From contig NC_063259.1 of NCBI RefSeq assembly GCF_019578655.1, positions 3,212,001 through 3,276,000 of the forward strand: DNA of 64,000 nucleotides, in the 5' to 3' direction. The translations under genes were made by a program, and so were the position numbers. The notes under the pieces were generated by a model. The model was not told where the DNA came from, made no database searches, and saw only the letters and a program-made list of their open reading frames with translations. This document shows, piece after piece, positions 11,340-22,786 of the stretch. This stretch comes from Ricinus communis. Lineage: Eukaryota; Streptophyta; Magnoliopsida; Malpighiales; Euphorbiaceae. Every line of letters begins with the position of its first letter. Position 1 is the first letter of the stretch.

Positions 11340-11778
11340 TTTCAGATCCCAAGGCTCATCTCATTCGACCGCGTTCTAGGCTAGAAACTCAACTATAGCC
11401 CTACCTTTAGCTATCTTCTTAGTGATGTACTCAATATCAATTTATATTAGGAGCAACAACCATCTATCCAACTTTCCTTAAGAGATGGAGCTTCAAATAA
11501 GTATTTCAAAGGGTCCATTTTTAAAATCGCCTGCACCTTATAAGACTAAAAGTAGTGCCTCAACTTTCCTATAGCCCATATCATGGTTAGGCATGTCTTT
11601 TCCACGAAGTTATACTTCCACTCATAAGGCAACAACTTGTTATTAAGGTAATAGATTGCATGCTCTACATCATTGGGTTCGTACTATGCTACCATTGCTC
11701 CCATAGCTTCCTCCTCCAAAGTCAAGTAAGGCATCAGCGGCTTGCCATCTTCTAGTAGCTTGAGTATCGGGGGCTTCA
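11340..11778 (-). pseudogene. O1 RNase H of pol
   Basis: Minus-strand translation gives EHAIYYLNNKLLPYEWKY, then a TCLTMIWAIGKLRHYF block and LKYLFEAPSL. This order is standard for the pol RNase H of Ty3/gypsy elements. Several stops interrupt it. Confidence 0.7.
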
Positions 11779-12560
11779 TCAAATACTCCTTGATTCTGTC
11801 GAAAGCCTACTAATAGTGTTCCCTAAGAAACCTCTAACCTCTTTCTCTGTCTTTGGCACCGGCATCTCTTGAATAGCTTTGACTTTATCCATAACGATCT
11901 CTATGCCTTGCTGACTCACTATGTGCCTTAACAGATTCCCTAATGTAACTTCGAACACACTCTTCTTTGGATTGAGTCTCAGGTGATACCTATTCACTCA
12001 TCCTAAACACTTATCAAGAACCTAAAAGTGCCCTTCCCTTGTTTCAGACTCCATCATGTCATCAACATACACCTCCACCTCCTTGTGCATCATGTCATGA
12101 AACAAGGTAATGGTTGCTTTCTGATAAGTTGCCCCCATATTCTTTAGTCCAAAAGGAATAATCTTGTAGCAATATGTTTCCCCGTTAATGATAAACGACC
12201 TCTTCAACATGTCCACTGCTGCCATCATGATCTGATTGTACCCGAAGAACCTGTCTATAAAGGAGTACACCATATTTGAAGCGGCACTGTCGACTATTAC
12301 ATCTATATAGGGAAGAGGGAAGTCGTCCATTAGGCATGCCTTATTCAAGTCCCAGTAATCCACACACATTTGTACCTTTCCATCTTTGTTCGAGACCAGA
12401 ATAATGTTTGCCAACCATTTAGGGTAGTCAACCACATCGAGGAAGTTGGCCTTAACTTGCTTAGCAACCTCTTCTCATATCTTCTCTACCCATTTTGATC
12501 TCAGTCTTCTCATCTTCTGCTTGATGTGCGGATGAGTCGGGATATGGTGCTTTGCTAATC
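11779..12560 (-). pseudogene. O1 reverse transcriptase
   Basis: Two open pieces (12022-12435 and 11779-11997) carry the RT core in order. VCVDY.DLNKAC-like MCVDYWDLNKAC comes first, then DFPLPYIDVIVD, a GYNQI block, PFGLKN, the catalytic YVDDM (near 12050-12065), LNPKKSVF, and KTEKEVRGFLG at the connection. The YVDD is intact, but a stop between the two pieces and the lack of a continuous frame make it a pseudogene. Upstream, at 12440-12560, the linker to protease is only partly readable. Confidence 0.82.
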
Positions 12561-13880
12561 TTTTCGTCTAGACCTGGCATGTTGTTATAGGACCAAGCAA
12601 ATATCGCTTCTCTTTTTTTTCTATTATTTTCTCAAATTCTCTCCTCAATTCAGGAGTTATATCATGAGCTATCAGAATGTTCCATGGATTTGCATCTATG
12701 CTTAAATTAAATGAATCAACTTGTAAGGAAATTGATGTTAAACATGCACATGTCATGATTATCAAACTGCATACTACCATCAGAAAAACATCACACAAGT
12801 AAGCAAAATTGTTCATATCATCAATCTTAACGAGATAAGAAGCATCGTCCTCATAAATATTGGATGTTATTACATCATCATAAAAAAATTAATGATATTA
12901 TTCTCAATAAGAGCAGCTGGTTTCTCTTGTCTTATCTTCTCCGGCTAAGTGGCGGGCTCTTCCAATTGCAACTCTTCTATCTTGGTGGTGACTTTCTCTC
13001 GGACTTCCTTGATATGCAACTCAACCATCCCATTGATAATTAGGTTTTTAAAAATCTCGAACTCTAGTACCTTAATCCTAGCTACATTGACAAGTTCAAG
13101 CTCCCTAGACTAGAACTTGCACTCCGAACGAACACGTCTTTTAGAGTCTTACCCTTCGGTTTGCCCTTGTCTTCCTCTTCAAAATATCCTACACCTCACC
13201 GAGTCTTCTGACCTTTGAAATCTGGCAGCTTTGCAGCCCCATGCTGATTCTATTCCAGCCCCATTCTAGGCATGAAGTTTATTCTCTTGAACATGCTGGC
13301 TACTTTAGGATCCATGTAGTCCTCATAGAGAATAACCACTTGAGATCTAGTAGGGGCATCAACCTCTTTGAAAACTTCTTAGATTGTTGAGAAAACCTTA
13401 CCGCCTTCAATGTTTATGGTGACAATCTCGCCATCATGAGGGAATTTTGACTTTTCATGTACTGTGGAAGGGACTCTTCCTAGGGCATGGAACCGTGGCC
13501 TTCCCAATAATAGTGCAAAAGTTATCGTGATGTCTAGGATAGTGAAATCCACCTAGGGTTCAATAGGACCGGTCTTCACCAGTGTTGAAAATATCCCTTC
13601 TACATCTCTTTTTGTCTTGTCATAGTCCCTTATAACCATGTCTGATGGTTTTAGTCCTTTACAGTCATCCATAGTTTAAGGAGTATGCAAGATGGACATA
13701 CGTTGATAGCTGACCCATCATCAACCATCACACATGGGGTTATCTGCCCTTTTACTTATGCTGCTATGTAGAGGGCCTTACTGTGGTCTTTTTCTTCAAG
13801 CATTAGGTCTTCATCCGAGAAAGTGATCATCCTGGTGGTTTGTCAATTACCATTTTTATCATCTCCTAAAGGGTAACTGC
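12561..13880 (-). pseudogene. O1 protease region
   Basis: The minus strand near 13700-13740 reads VMVDDGSAINVCP, the aspartic protease active-site region in the form used by Tat elements. Further on, at 13440-13540, comes LLGRPRFHALGRVPSTVHEK, the conserved second half of the domain. The frames between them are broken. Left of it, 12560-13400 is a low-conservation linker to RT with no recognisable domain. Confidence 0.72.
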
Positions 13881-14007
13881 TATGCTAACACTTATGCCAA
13901 ACAAGGCCTGCATCAGAGGCTTTCTGTGGTCCGATGAATGCATCAGCAGTTCCTAGATGTCGGTTGTCTTCTTTACCTTTCTCTAATGTTCCAGTAACAT
14001 GGCATCC

Positions 14008-15478
14008 TGATAGGCTTTTTATGTAGCTACAATCTAAGGCAATGAACCTATCGATGCAGACTAGCACAAATGGTGAGTATCAAGGTCGTATTCTCCGGAA
14101 AAGGTGATCCTAGACCTACTGTAGCGTCTTATGTTATCTAACCTAAACAAATCAATGAAGTGTTATGCTATGATTAAATATGAACAAACAATTAACTAAA
14201 TGTCAAATAATCTAAAAGGATTTAGGAAAACTCTCGAAGAAAAAAGCAAACCCTAGGGGACCTAAGTTAATTGGATTTTAGTGAAGATAGAGATTAAATT
14301 GATTATCAATTGAAATTACCCATGGACAAAGTCTTGACTGAATTCGGTCTCCTTCTCGAGACAACCGAATTCCTAAACCTAATAACCTAAAGTTGGAATC
14401 TCTTTCTAACAATCGATTATCCAATTTGCATTAAGGTTTAACCCGCCTCTATTAAGCTTTGTTAATTCTTAATCCGGCTAGTCAATTACCATTATCTCTA
14501 AGTGATTATTAACCAGTTCTTGCTATTCAAATTTCTGATTACTAAATGAAGTTCTCAATTATATAAAGCAATCTAAATACCACAATTCACAATGTCTCAT
14601 GATTAAAGTGATTTCTCATTAATAATGAAAGCAAGAAGAAACAAACATTGATAATCAAAATCTCATAAACATTGAAATTAATCTAACAACATAGAACCCC
14701 AATTGGGTTTGACAATTTAGCTACTCATACTAATAAGCAGCACAAAATAAAGAATAGATTCAGAAAAGTAAATTAAAGGCATATACACCCTTCTTCTTCA
14801 AGTTGGATGAAAAGCCCTAAATTCCCAATTTAGAATAGTAAACCCTAATTTGCTTCTTGAATGTTCCCAAATCTTGTCTTGATCTTCAATTTGATGTTAA
14901 AACATATGTAATCCTTCCTTCAATTAATGAAATGATCTTCTAAGGTCGAGAATTGAAGTCTATAAGTAGATGGTTTAAGCTTGTATAATGGAAGTCAAGT
15001 TAGAAAATCGACCCCTAATTCAGCAAATCATTTTTGCCTATATAATCCCTTCAGCAGAGCCGTGGTCAAGCTTTCAGGCCGACAAGACGCGTGAGTCCAG
15101 TCGTCGGACCTCCGCTCGCATCTGTTGACTTCTTCCAAGTCGTGCCCTTGCCGATGCTGAGCCACTATGGGCTGTGGTGGAGGCCGTGGTGGCTTCGAAA
15201 ATCGTGCCAAAATGGCACTCTTTGAGGGAAACTACTTGATAATTCAGCACAACCGGAGTCTAGGCCGTGCTCAACCTCGAAATGCTAGTCCTTGCTCAAT
15301 TTGATAGATTCTGGTCCGTAATTACGCGTATTTTCCTCGATTATTAATAATGTCCCTTCATAATTACCTTAAATGTGAAAGGAACAGAAAGACAGGTGAT
15401 TCTAGCATAAAATAAGATAATTATGCACAAAAATGTAAACAATTGGGCATGTAAATATGTATAATATGATGCCTATCA
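14008..15478 (-). mobile_element. Solo LTR, Athila-like family A (copy 2)
   Basis: This 1471-bp LTR is on the minus strand, with outer ends TGATAGGCTT (plus) and GCCTATCA. It is flanked by a perfect duplication CATCC (14003-14007 and 15479-15483). It is homologous to the A LTRs at 1633, 42985 and 46006. Its minus-strand TATA lies at about 15037-15046, next to degenerate AGCCGTG palindromes (15055-15270). It sits inside the protease/gag interval of O1 and is therefore younger than O1. Confidence 0.95.
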
Positions 15479-15483
15479 CATCC

Positions 15484-17600
15484 CCATCTTCAGGTGTTTG
15501 CTTCTCTTGCTTTAGCTCTTGTACCCTAGCTTCCTTACCCTCACCCGTTGGCTGTGTTACGAAATCACTAACTGCCTAGATGTCCTTAGCCTCGGCGTGT
15601 TGAACTTCACTCTCAACACTAGAACTATACTAGATGTTAATAGCTATGACCAACTTCCTTTCCCCTTCTTTCCAAACATCCAAGAGGAGGCTAATAAGTG
15701 GCTTGATTGTTACTTAATCCCTAACTAGTTGGCACAATATCCTCAATTTGAATATCGACTGAGGGTTGCCTCAAATATCGGACCTTGAACTCATATTTGC
15801 TTGAGGGTTGCCCAAGCAAATCTTCACACTCATACCACGAAAGTTGCTCAATCTCCAATTCTCCAAAGTCGATTAAGTCCTAAACCTCATGCCTAAGATA
15901 GTTGCACTAGTCTGTCACATGCCTAAAAACCTAATAATATTTACAATACTGACCATTATGAGGCTTAGGACTATTTTTCAGCAATTGGGGCTTAAGCTTC
16001 CTACTCCATTTTAAGTGGCGGTACACCATGGATAGTGGTGCCCCTAGAACGTTGAAGCTTTTTTTATAGGCTATCTGGTTTGGCTTCTAGCTCGATTTGA
16101 GCTATATCTATGAAGAATTTCATGATCTTCTCTTTGCTAAAATTAGGTTTGATCATGGACACTTGGCTTGGGAATGGTGTGTTGTTGTACTTTGAAAAAG
16201 GATCTTTTCTAGTACTGGGTTGGTCAGGGTCACTGAGTTTTTTGGCATCTATAAGGTCTTAGATTTCATGTTTTAACTAGATGTAGTTGTGGTATGGTGG
16301 CTAGGTGCTTAGTGGAACTTACAGTAGGTGTTGGGGTTGTATCTGAATGTGTTAGGATTTGGTGGGTTCTGTAGGTAGACTAGACCATGCCATTTTGAAC
16401 CAATCTCTCAAAGATCTTAGAGAATGGTTGCTTGAAGTTGGAGAACTTCCTTCGTTGTTGTACAACATTCACATCCAGGGCCCTGCTCCCTCCAGCCTGG
16501 TAGTTTGCCCTTCCGCCGGTTCTCACAGTCTTTCTTTGGTCATTCTCTATCTCCTCAACCTGTAGCCCGTCATCATACAAATCCATAGAGGTTTTAGGGT
16601 TCATCATCTACAAACTTTCAACCCATCTTATAAGGATGTTTTAGACCACCATACGAACTTGGTCTTTTTTAGAGGGTTTATTCATCATTAGCTTGATCTA
16701 GTCTTTTTCAGAGGGCTTATTCATCTGGTAAGGAAATCAGAGAAGGACTCATTTGGCTTCTGCTTAGTGGATTCAAGATCCCTAATTGACACTTCCAAAT
16801 GAGTGTTGTAGTCATACTACTTGACAAAAGAATTTCATAAATCGAGCCATTCAGCTTTGGTGGATTTTTCAAGACCATGATACCAATTGATAGTGGGTCC
16901 TTCAAGTGAAAGCACAAATAACTTGACAATCTAGGCCCTGCTCAACTGAGTACTTCCCATGATGGTTACATACTGCTTTAGATGAACCTTTGGGTGACCA
17001 GTCTCATTGAACTTATTCATCTCAGGCACTTCGAACTTCACAGACAACTTTGATTTCCAAGTCGGGTCCAAATCTTTGATTTCCAACATACCCTGCATTT
17101 TGTCAAGCCAAGCGCTCAGACCACTCACAGCTTCGTTGGTTGCAAGGGAGTCTCCCTCTTAGCCTGGTCTAGCATGAACTCATCAAAGTCCCAAAATATT
17201 TCAGGCCACTCTCCTTCTTGCTGGGTCTTCACCATTGGCATTGGCATTAGTCATGGTAACAGTTGCAATTGCAGTAGCAGCAGCAGTCTCAGCGGCAACC
17301 ACAACCGGATCAACAGCAATAAGGGGATTAACCAGCATAATAGGAGCAATAAGTGGGGCTTGATTTGTACCATCCTAGCCAAGAGTTGCTGGAGCTCTTC
17401 CAAAATCACACCCCTCAAGTCATCAATGAGAACATCTTTTATAGTCTTGACATCTTGTTCGTTAGCTCTTTCGTTGGCCATTTCTTTGGTAACCTGGCCT
17501 CTTCATCTTTCTAGGTGCTCTAACACAGCTCTGATTCTGAAAAAAAATGGCCACTCTTTTCAATCTCCCACTGTCTTGTCTCTTCCAGTCTACAAAAGAG
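15484..17600 (-). pseudogene. O1 gag
   Basis: The N-terminal part (17251-17481) begins MANERANEQDVKTIKDVLID. The core follows at 16931-17128 with VKFEVPEMNKFNETGHPKVH, the conserved P-x-F-x-K-[FY]-x-G-T-G-[DH]-P-x-x-H block of Tat/Ogre gag. A frame-shifted continuation lies at 16717-16929. At about 15850-15960 a C/H-rich stretch (HNGQYCKYY.. H V T D . C N Y L) marks the gag/protease linker. Several stops and frameshifts are present. Plus-strand open frames at 16359-16565, 17174-17605 and 17645-17887 are shadows. Confidence 0.75.
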
Positions 17601-18319
17601 TCTAAATGGCTAAAAAATAAAGGTTAGTATGATACATGTGACACATGAAATGCATGATGCACGTGCAATGCACAAGGACAAAGAAAAAAGAAGTTAGCGC
17701 ATGCAAAAGTAGATTATTCATCCTTCCAACCATAGTACTTCCGCAGACGGCTGATGATGAGTCTGTCTTCATTAGGATTTTGGGTTTGGGCTTTCTATCA
17801 ATAAGGAATATTAGGCCCGACACGCATGCCATAGGCTCTCAAAGTAGATTAAAACAAACACAACAATGTTTCTTAGTATTAGCATAAAAGCCTACATATT
17901 TTTAGGCCTAGAGCCTAGCTCCACATTTCTGGTCCAAGGCCTTTCAATATCTAGGGTTAAGACACTTGTAAGGAAAAAAAATCTCATATACCAAGCAACA
18001 GGGTTCCTAGGGGAGATTACTACGGTTATTACCATGAGCTGAGTCTTAGGTAAGGATAAAAGGCTCCCATAAGTAAAAAAGTGTTCTTCCTTGGCTCATC
18101 TCCCTACTCAAGGGTACATACGAGGAAGGAAACTTACTCATTACTTTTGAGTGATGGTATCCAATGTCGCAACTCTAGGATTTGAGTGGAATTAAAGAAC
18201 CATTAACTGACACCATTAGAGCTATAAGGACCAATATGTATAGTATGTAAAAGTGTAATGATGCAAGAATAATCTATTATATAATAAAGACAAACATACA
18301 CTAGAATCAGCTTCTCTTA
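17601..18319 (-). other. O1 5' leader
   Basis: Noncoding sequence between PBS and gag on the minus strand. The part at about 18085-18319 is homologous to 27866-28125 in fragment O3, which shows that the leader is conserved in the family. I see no ORF worth calling. Confidence 0.7.
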
Positions 18320-18337
18320 TCCCTAGAGGAGTCACCA
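18320..18337 (-). other. O1 primer binding site (tRNA-Arg-like)
   Basis: On the minus strand TGGTGACTCCTCTAGGGA lies one base after the LTR end CCTACA. It resembles the TGGCGACTC..GGGGA primer site complementary to the 3' end of tRNA-Arg used by Ogre-type elements. The same site is present at about 28125-28143 in O3. Confidence 0.7.
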
Positions 18338-18338
18338 T

Positions 18339-20555
18339 TGTAGGCGGTGGTTTTGAGCATGCATCTAAGTATTTTTAGCAACTACGACATTATAAGGCTT
18401 TCCAACCTAATCGAAAACACCCTAACTAGTCATTGAGACTAGCGTGGATATAGGAGTTGCCACCCGGGTAATCATTGGCACACTTTTACTAATGAGTGGC
18501 ATTTCTTAGATTCCATAAGGAAGCTTACACCACAAAATCTAGAGATGGATCCGGAAGCCAACTTCCTTATTTGTGTGTTCTTTAATTTTATTGTTCAACA
18601 AATTATTCCATATAAATGAAAGCAATTTCTACACAGGCATACCAAATAACACATATAATTCGCCTAAGTCTAGCCTAATTTATTCAAGTCTAGCCCATAT
18701 TGGAGTTGTTAGCCTAATTTACTAGTTAGTTATGAATATAGCCCACCAAGTCTAGCCTAATTATATATTATGCTTTGATTTCTAGCCTTTAGACCAAATG
18801 GACTACTTATTATGATGAAGCCTATTCTCTGAACCTAATTCTAATAAAACCCAATCCTAACTAAAACATGCCAAGGCCCGCTAGGTCTACTTAGATTTTA
18901 GGGTTTTAAGCCCAATTAATGTTAATTAACCTATTGGACTGCAATATTCATGTTGGATCCAGTTTTAACCCTAAGTCTGTGTGGCCCATTTTAATTAATC
19001 AATCACATAAAGACATATTTGATAATCATACAGTAAGCGAAACTAAACAAAATAAAGCTGGAAAGTAAACCTAAATATTACAACCCAGCCTACAACTATG
19101 AGTGCGAAAGAAATAGACCTAAAAACTAATATAGAACATCAAAATACATTAAAATCGTCCAAAATCCAAAGAATTAGGACTGAACCTTGCACAACCAATT
19201 GGCTCTAAACATAGAGCCGATTGGCTCTACACTAAGCTGATCAGCTCTAGGGTTCCTAGCAAGCTTCTTGTTCGTCAATATATTTTGCATCCCCAAAGCC
19301 GAATTTCACATGCATAGTGAGTAAATTTAATTATATATATAAGAAAATAGAATGAAAACATCAAAATAACAGCAACAGGAGTCAATTGAACGATCAAAAC
19401 CCTAAAACTGATAAAAACCCTAAAAAAAACTAAAAATACAGTAAACAACTAGATAGCAAATCAATCATCCAATGATATTAAACATATTTAATTACCTAAT
19501 CATAGTGGAAAAATAAATCTAAACATTAATCCTATTGCACATATCTAATCAGATTCAAAACCCTAGAGTTCTTATTATCAGATTCAAAATCCAATTAACA
19601 TGCAGACTCAAATAGACCCTAATCTAATCATACTGATCATAAATTATAACCCTAATCATGTTTCTAAAAATAAATAACAAAAAGAAAATAAGAAAGAACA
19701 AAGGAACCAATTTTTAGGACGATAATGGATGCATGTTTGAAGGAACCTTTAGGTTGTCACCATAGTTGATGGATCTACGAGTCTCAGGTGATAAGGATGC
19801 AGTTGAGTCAAAGACTAGGTAGGAATCCAGTGCTGGATTTGGTGTTGAGAAAACTTCTGTCAATTTAGAAATAAGTTTCCAAAAAAGGGTTCTTTCTTCA
19901 ATGGCTTCTTTCTTACTAGCTTGAGTCTTTTGCCCAAATAAGAACGAAAGTCTTTCTCCTTTTCTCTCTAGTTTTTCTCTCTGAGTGCCTTTTTTTTAAG
20001 TATCCTTGTTACTTGTTATCAATTGGTAACCCTAATCCTAATCACCTCTTTCTATTTATAAAGGTAGAGTTTCAAGGAGAATCCTAAGGGAGACGATAGA
20101 TTTCAAAAAAATGCTGATAAATATCTAATTTAATTTATAAAATTTAAATAATTATCATTAAAAATCATGATTATCATAAAAAAACCTTCTAGAATTTGTA
20201 TCTGGACATAAAATCGTTGAGAGGAACGATGGCAGATTGTAAAAAACCCAATCAGCTTTGTCTATAGCCGATGGGCTCTACACGGAGCCAATTAGCTCTA
20301 TGTAGAGGAAGTTTAAAAATCTCTCAATTAAGTCTCTAAATTTATGAAAACTACTGTTTTGACCCTTAAAGTTTATTTTTCTTGACGATTTAGTCCAAAT
20401 TGACTTTAAAAAGGGTAATTCCAGCTGGATTAGCCTTAATCCTAGCCTCCAATTCACCTATCCTTCATCTCTCAAGACCCAAGAAGGCAGTAACTTTCAC
20501 CATAGACTTATCTATATTTCTCTTGATATCTAGATTTGGAAAAGGGGTACTGACA
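18339..20555 (-). mobile_element. O1 5' LTR
   Basis: About 2.2 kb, homologous to 3572-5897. It ends (minus strand) CCGCCTACA next to the PBS. Its outer end is probably TGTCAGTACC at 20555; compared with the partner LTR it lacks about 20 bases there. TATA lies at 20052-20061 (minus). Palindromic GCCGAT..GGCTCTA motifs occur at about 19190-19252 and 20264-20306. By eye the two LTRs differ at many positions and by several indels, so the insertion is old. Confidence 0.85.
20052..20061 (-). promoter_or_regulatory. O1 5' LTR TATA box
   Basis: TATAAATAGA on the minus strand, matching 5384-5393 in the other LTR. Confidence 0.55.
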
Positions 20556-21005
20556 ACCCTCCTACAGGGTTGTTTTTTTGGATTCATAAATACACGCCTC
20601 TTTTGGGATTGCTTTCTCATAGTTATAAATATACTTAGGGAGTTGTTTTCACATACTCACAAATATACCCCTCTTACGGGGTTGTTTTCTCATATTTATG
20701 GAGTTGTCTTCTCATATTTAAAATTATACCATTCTTACCAAGGTTATTTTCTCATATTCACAAATATATCCCTGTTATGGAGTTAATTTATAACATTTAT
20801 AGAAATCCCTTCCTATAGTGTTGTGTCCTCATACCCATAAATATACTCATCTTACAGATTTATTTTCTCATAGTCACAAAATTACCCTTTTATGGGCATA
20901 TTTTCTCATAATAACAAATACACCTCACTTAAGGTTGTTTTCTTATATTTATAAATTTACCTCTCTTGCGTGGTTGTTTTCTCACATTCATAAATATACC
21001 TCCCT
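20556..21005. repeat. 39-bp tandem repeat array, part 3
   Basis: About twelve copies of the same 39-base unit as at 1264-1632 and 3112-3571, resuming right after O1. Joining the left flank of O1 to this segment would restore a normal unit junction. Plus-strand frames (20400-20786 and 20818-21054) translate to 13-residue HKYTPLTGLFSHS-like repeats and are incidental. Confidence 0.88.
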
Positions 21006-22772
21006 TATTAGAGTATGCCCTAATGATAAAGAGTTGTCAGATGATCTGTGTTAATTTATACATCATAACTGGTGGCATAAAATTATACTAAAGGCATTGT
21101 TCGACCCTAATGGTATGAGTAGTCGAGTATTATCAAGGAATAATCCAAACCATTAAAGATGAACACGATGGAATGTAAACACAAATGTAAGAGAAATTAT
21201 AAAGCATGTTTATAATGATGAGGTTCTCATTACATACGTTCCGAAACTTTGTTCGTAGTCAATGTTTGTTTAAGAATTAGATATTGATCTTCAGATATTG
21301 ATCAAACGCTTGAGAATACCATAATGTGTTATTACTTACTTGTAAAGTAAGCAATTTGTCTCATAAGGTTAAGGAATAGGGATTCCGAGATAAGCATATA
21401 GGTGCTTGTTACAAGAACAAGTTCATTGTACACGGCCCTACTAAGTAGTCCATATGGAATTTATCCTAAGTGTTTATGGACAATACTTTGATGACAATCA
21501 TGTAACACGTGATCCTTAGACTTGAGATAATAGTATATTATCTTATATGAGGATTATTATACTTTGATACTATCTTATATTCTCTTATCCATGGAGCGCT
21601 CAAGGGATAGTTATTAGGTATTGCGAAGAGTCATATAAAGCTAATAAGTTATCAATAAAGAATTCATTGCCCAAGGTAATATGTCATGGGACCTTATCCT
21701 AATGATTCTTGATATGCTTTAACATGGAATTCCTTGGCTAAGATTGTTTGAATGAAGATTATGGAAAATGTTTCATAGATCTTATTCAAGATGTTAAATG
21801 TAATTATCAAAACAAATATGATTAATTCAATTATAGAGTTGACACTTGCATCCATGCTCTATGAATCAATTGGGATAAAAGTACTATGAAAGGATTGAAT
21901 TACATTGTGAGATTGTTCACTATAAAGGTTGATTAAAGCAGTTTGATCCTTCCTCACATTTGGGTGGTCATGGTGCATTGGTAGATGCCAATCTTGATCT
22001 ATGAAATATGAATTTAGTTAATTAGAGAATTAACATTGAATTAGAAGGGTTTAATTTATAATTCGTATTTCATTACCAATATGTTAGGAACCTTTTAGGT
22101 CATACACAAATGGTCTAAAAGTATAGAATAAAATAAGGCTTAAGGTTGGGCTTAAGCTTATATACATTGGGCCTAATTAAAGTTTTATTAGTTTAATACA
22201 TATTGGGCTATGATATTCGGCTATAAGGGCTTATAACCATGCTTATGTATTAATTATGTTAACTTCGTCTAAACAAGCCCAATTAATGCCCAACTTAAGA
22301 GTAAGGCCTTGCTTGTTATATGACTAGGTTAAATCCTATGTATATATATATGGAGTATGATGGACGGTTAGGGAGGGATGTATGTGTATGGAGGAAAATG
22401 ATACCATCAGTGCTTAATTAATTAGATTATTAAGATTCAACCCAGCTTGGAATCTCCTCATCATCTCCACTCTCTCCCTTGTGAAAGAATGTTAATAGGA
22501 AATTCCAACTCTGAAGCTTGTTTTGGATTACCATTAGAGACTAGTCATTTGAGTAGATTTAAAGTAAATCAATCATTCTTGAGAAATCTAGAATCAACAA
22601 AGTAAGAAGCATGCATTAGAATAGGCGGCACACACCCTTTGTAAGCCTTTTCCATCTTTTGCTTGTTTTTTTTGTGTTATGACTATCTAAATGAAAGAGA
22701 GGTGGGAATTAAGAAAAATTTTAAATGTCTTCCATTGTGTCTTTCATTATGTTTTAATTTCAATTCCTAATA
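21006..22772 (+). mobile_element. Copia D 5' LTR
   Basis: 1767 bp. It begins TATTAGAGTATGCCC; family copies E begin TGTTAGAG or TGTTACAG, so the usual TG is mutated. It ends CCTAATA, one base before the PBS. It is homologous to the E LTRs (30405-31187 and 36768-38326) and to F. A TATATATATA run near 22341-22352 is the likely TATA box. Confidence 0.85.
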
Positions 22773-22773
22773 G

Positions 22774-22786
22774 TGGTACCAGAGCC
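22774..22786 (+). other. Copia D primer binding site (tRNA-iMet)
   Basis: TGGTACCAGAGCC, one mismatch from the TGGTATCAGAGC site complementary to initiator methionine tRNA, the standard primer of plant copia elements. Confidence 0.85.

Larger units (their letters stand above)
3572..20555 (-). mobile_element. Tat/Ogre-like Ty3/gypsy retrotransposon O1 (~17 kb)
   Basis: Minus-strand element with a 5' LTR at 18339-20555 and a 3' LTR at 3572-5897. The PBS resembles one for tRNA-Arg. Order on the minus strand is gag, protease, RT, RNase H, a second RNase H and integrase. A ~3.8-kb region between integrase and the 3' LTR holds plus-strand gene-like remnants. The double RNase H, the Arg-type PBS, the DDGS protease and the large size all fit the Tat lineage, Ogre branch. 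Both flanks are 39-bp repeats, so it apparently inserted into that array. The flanking pentamers (ACTTA at 3567-3571, ACCCT at 20556-20560) would be a poorly preserved duplication. Every reading frame is broken. Confidence 0.85.

Noticed and set aside
17174..17605. 143-codon plus frame
   Set aside because: Serine/asparagine-rich shadow antisense to O1 gag.
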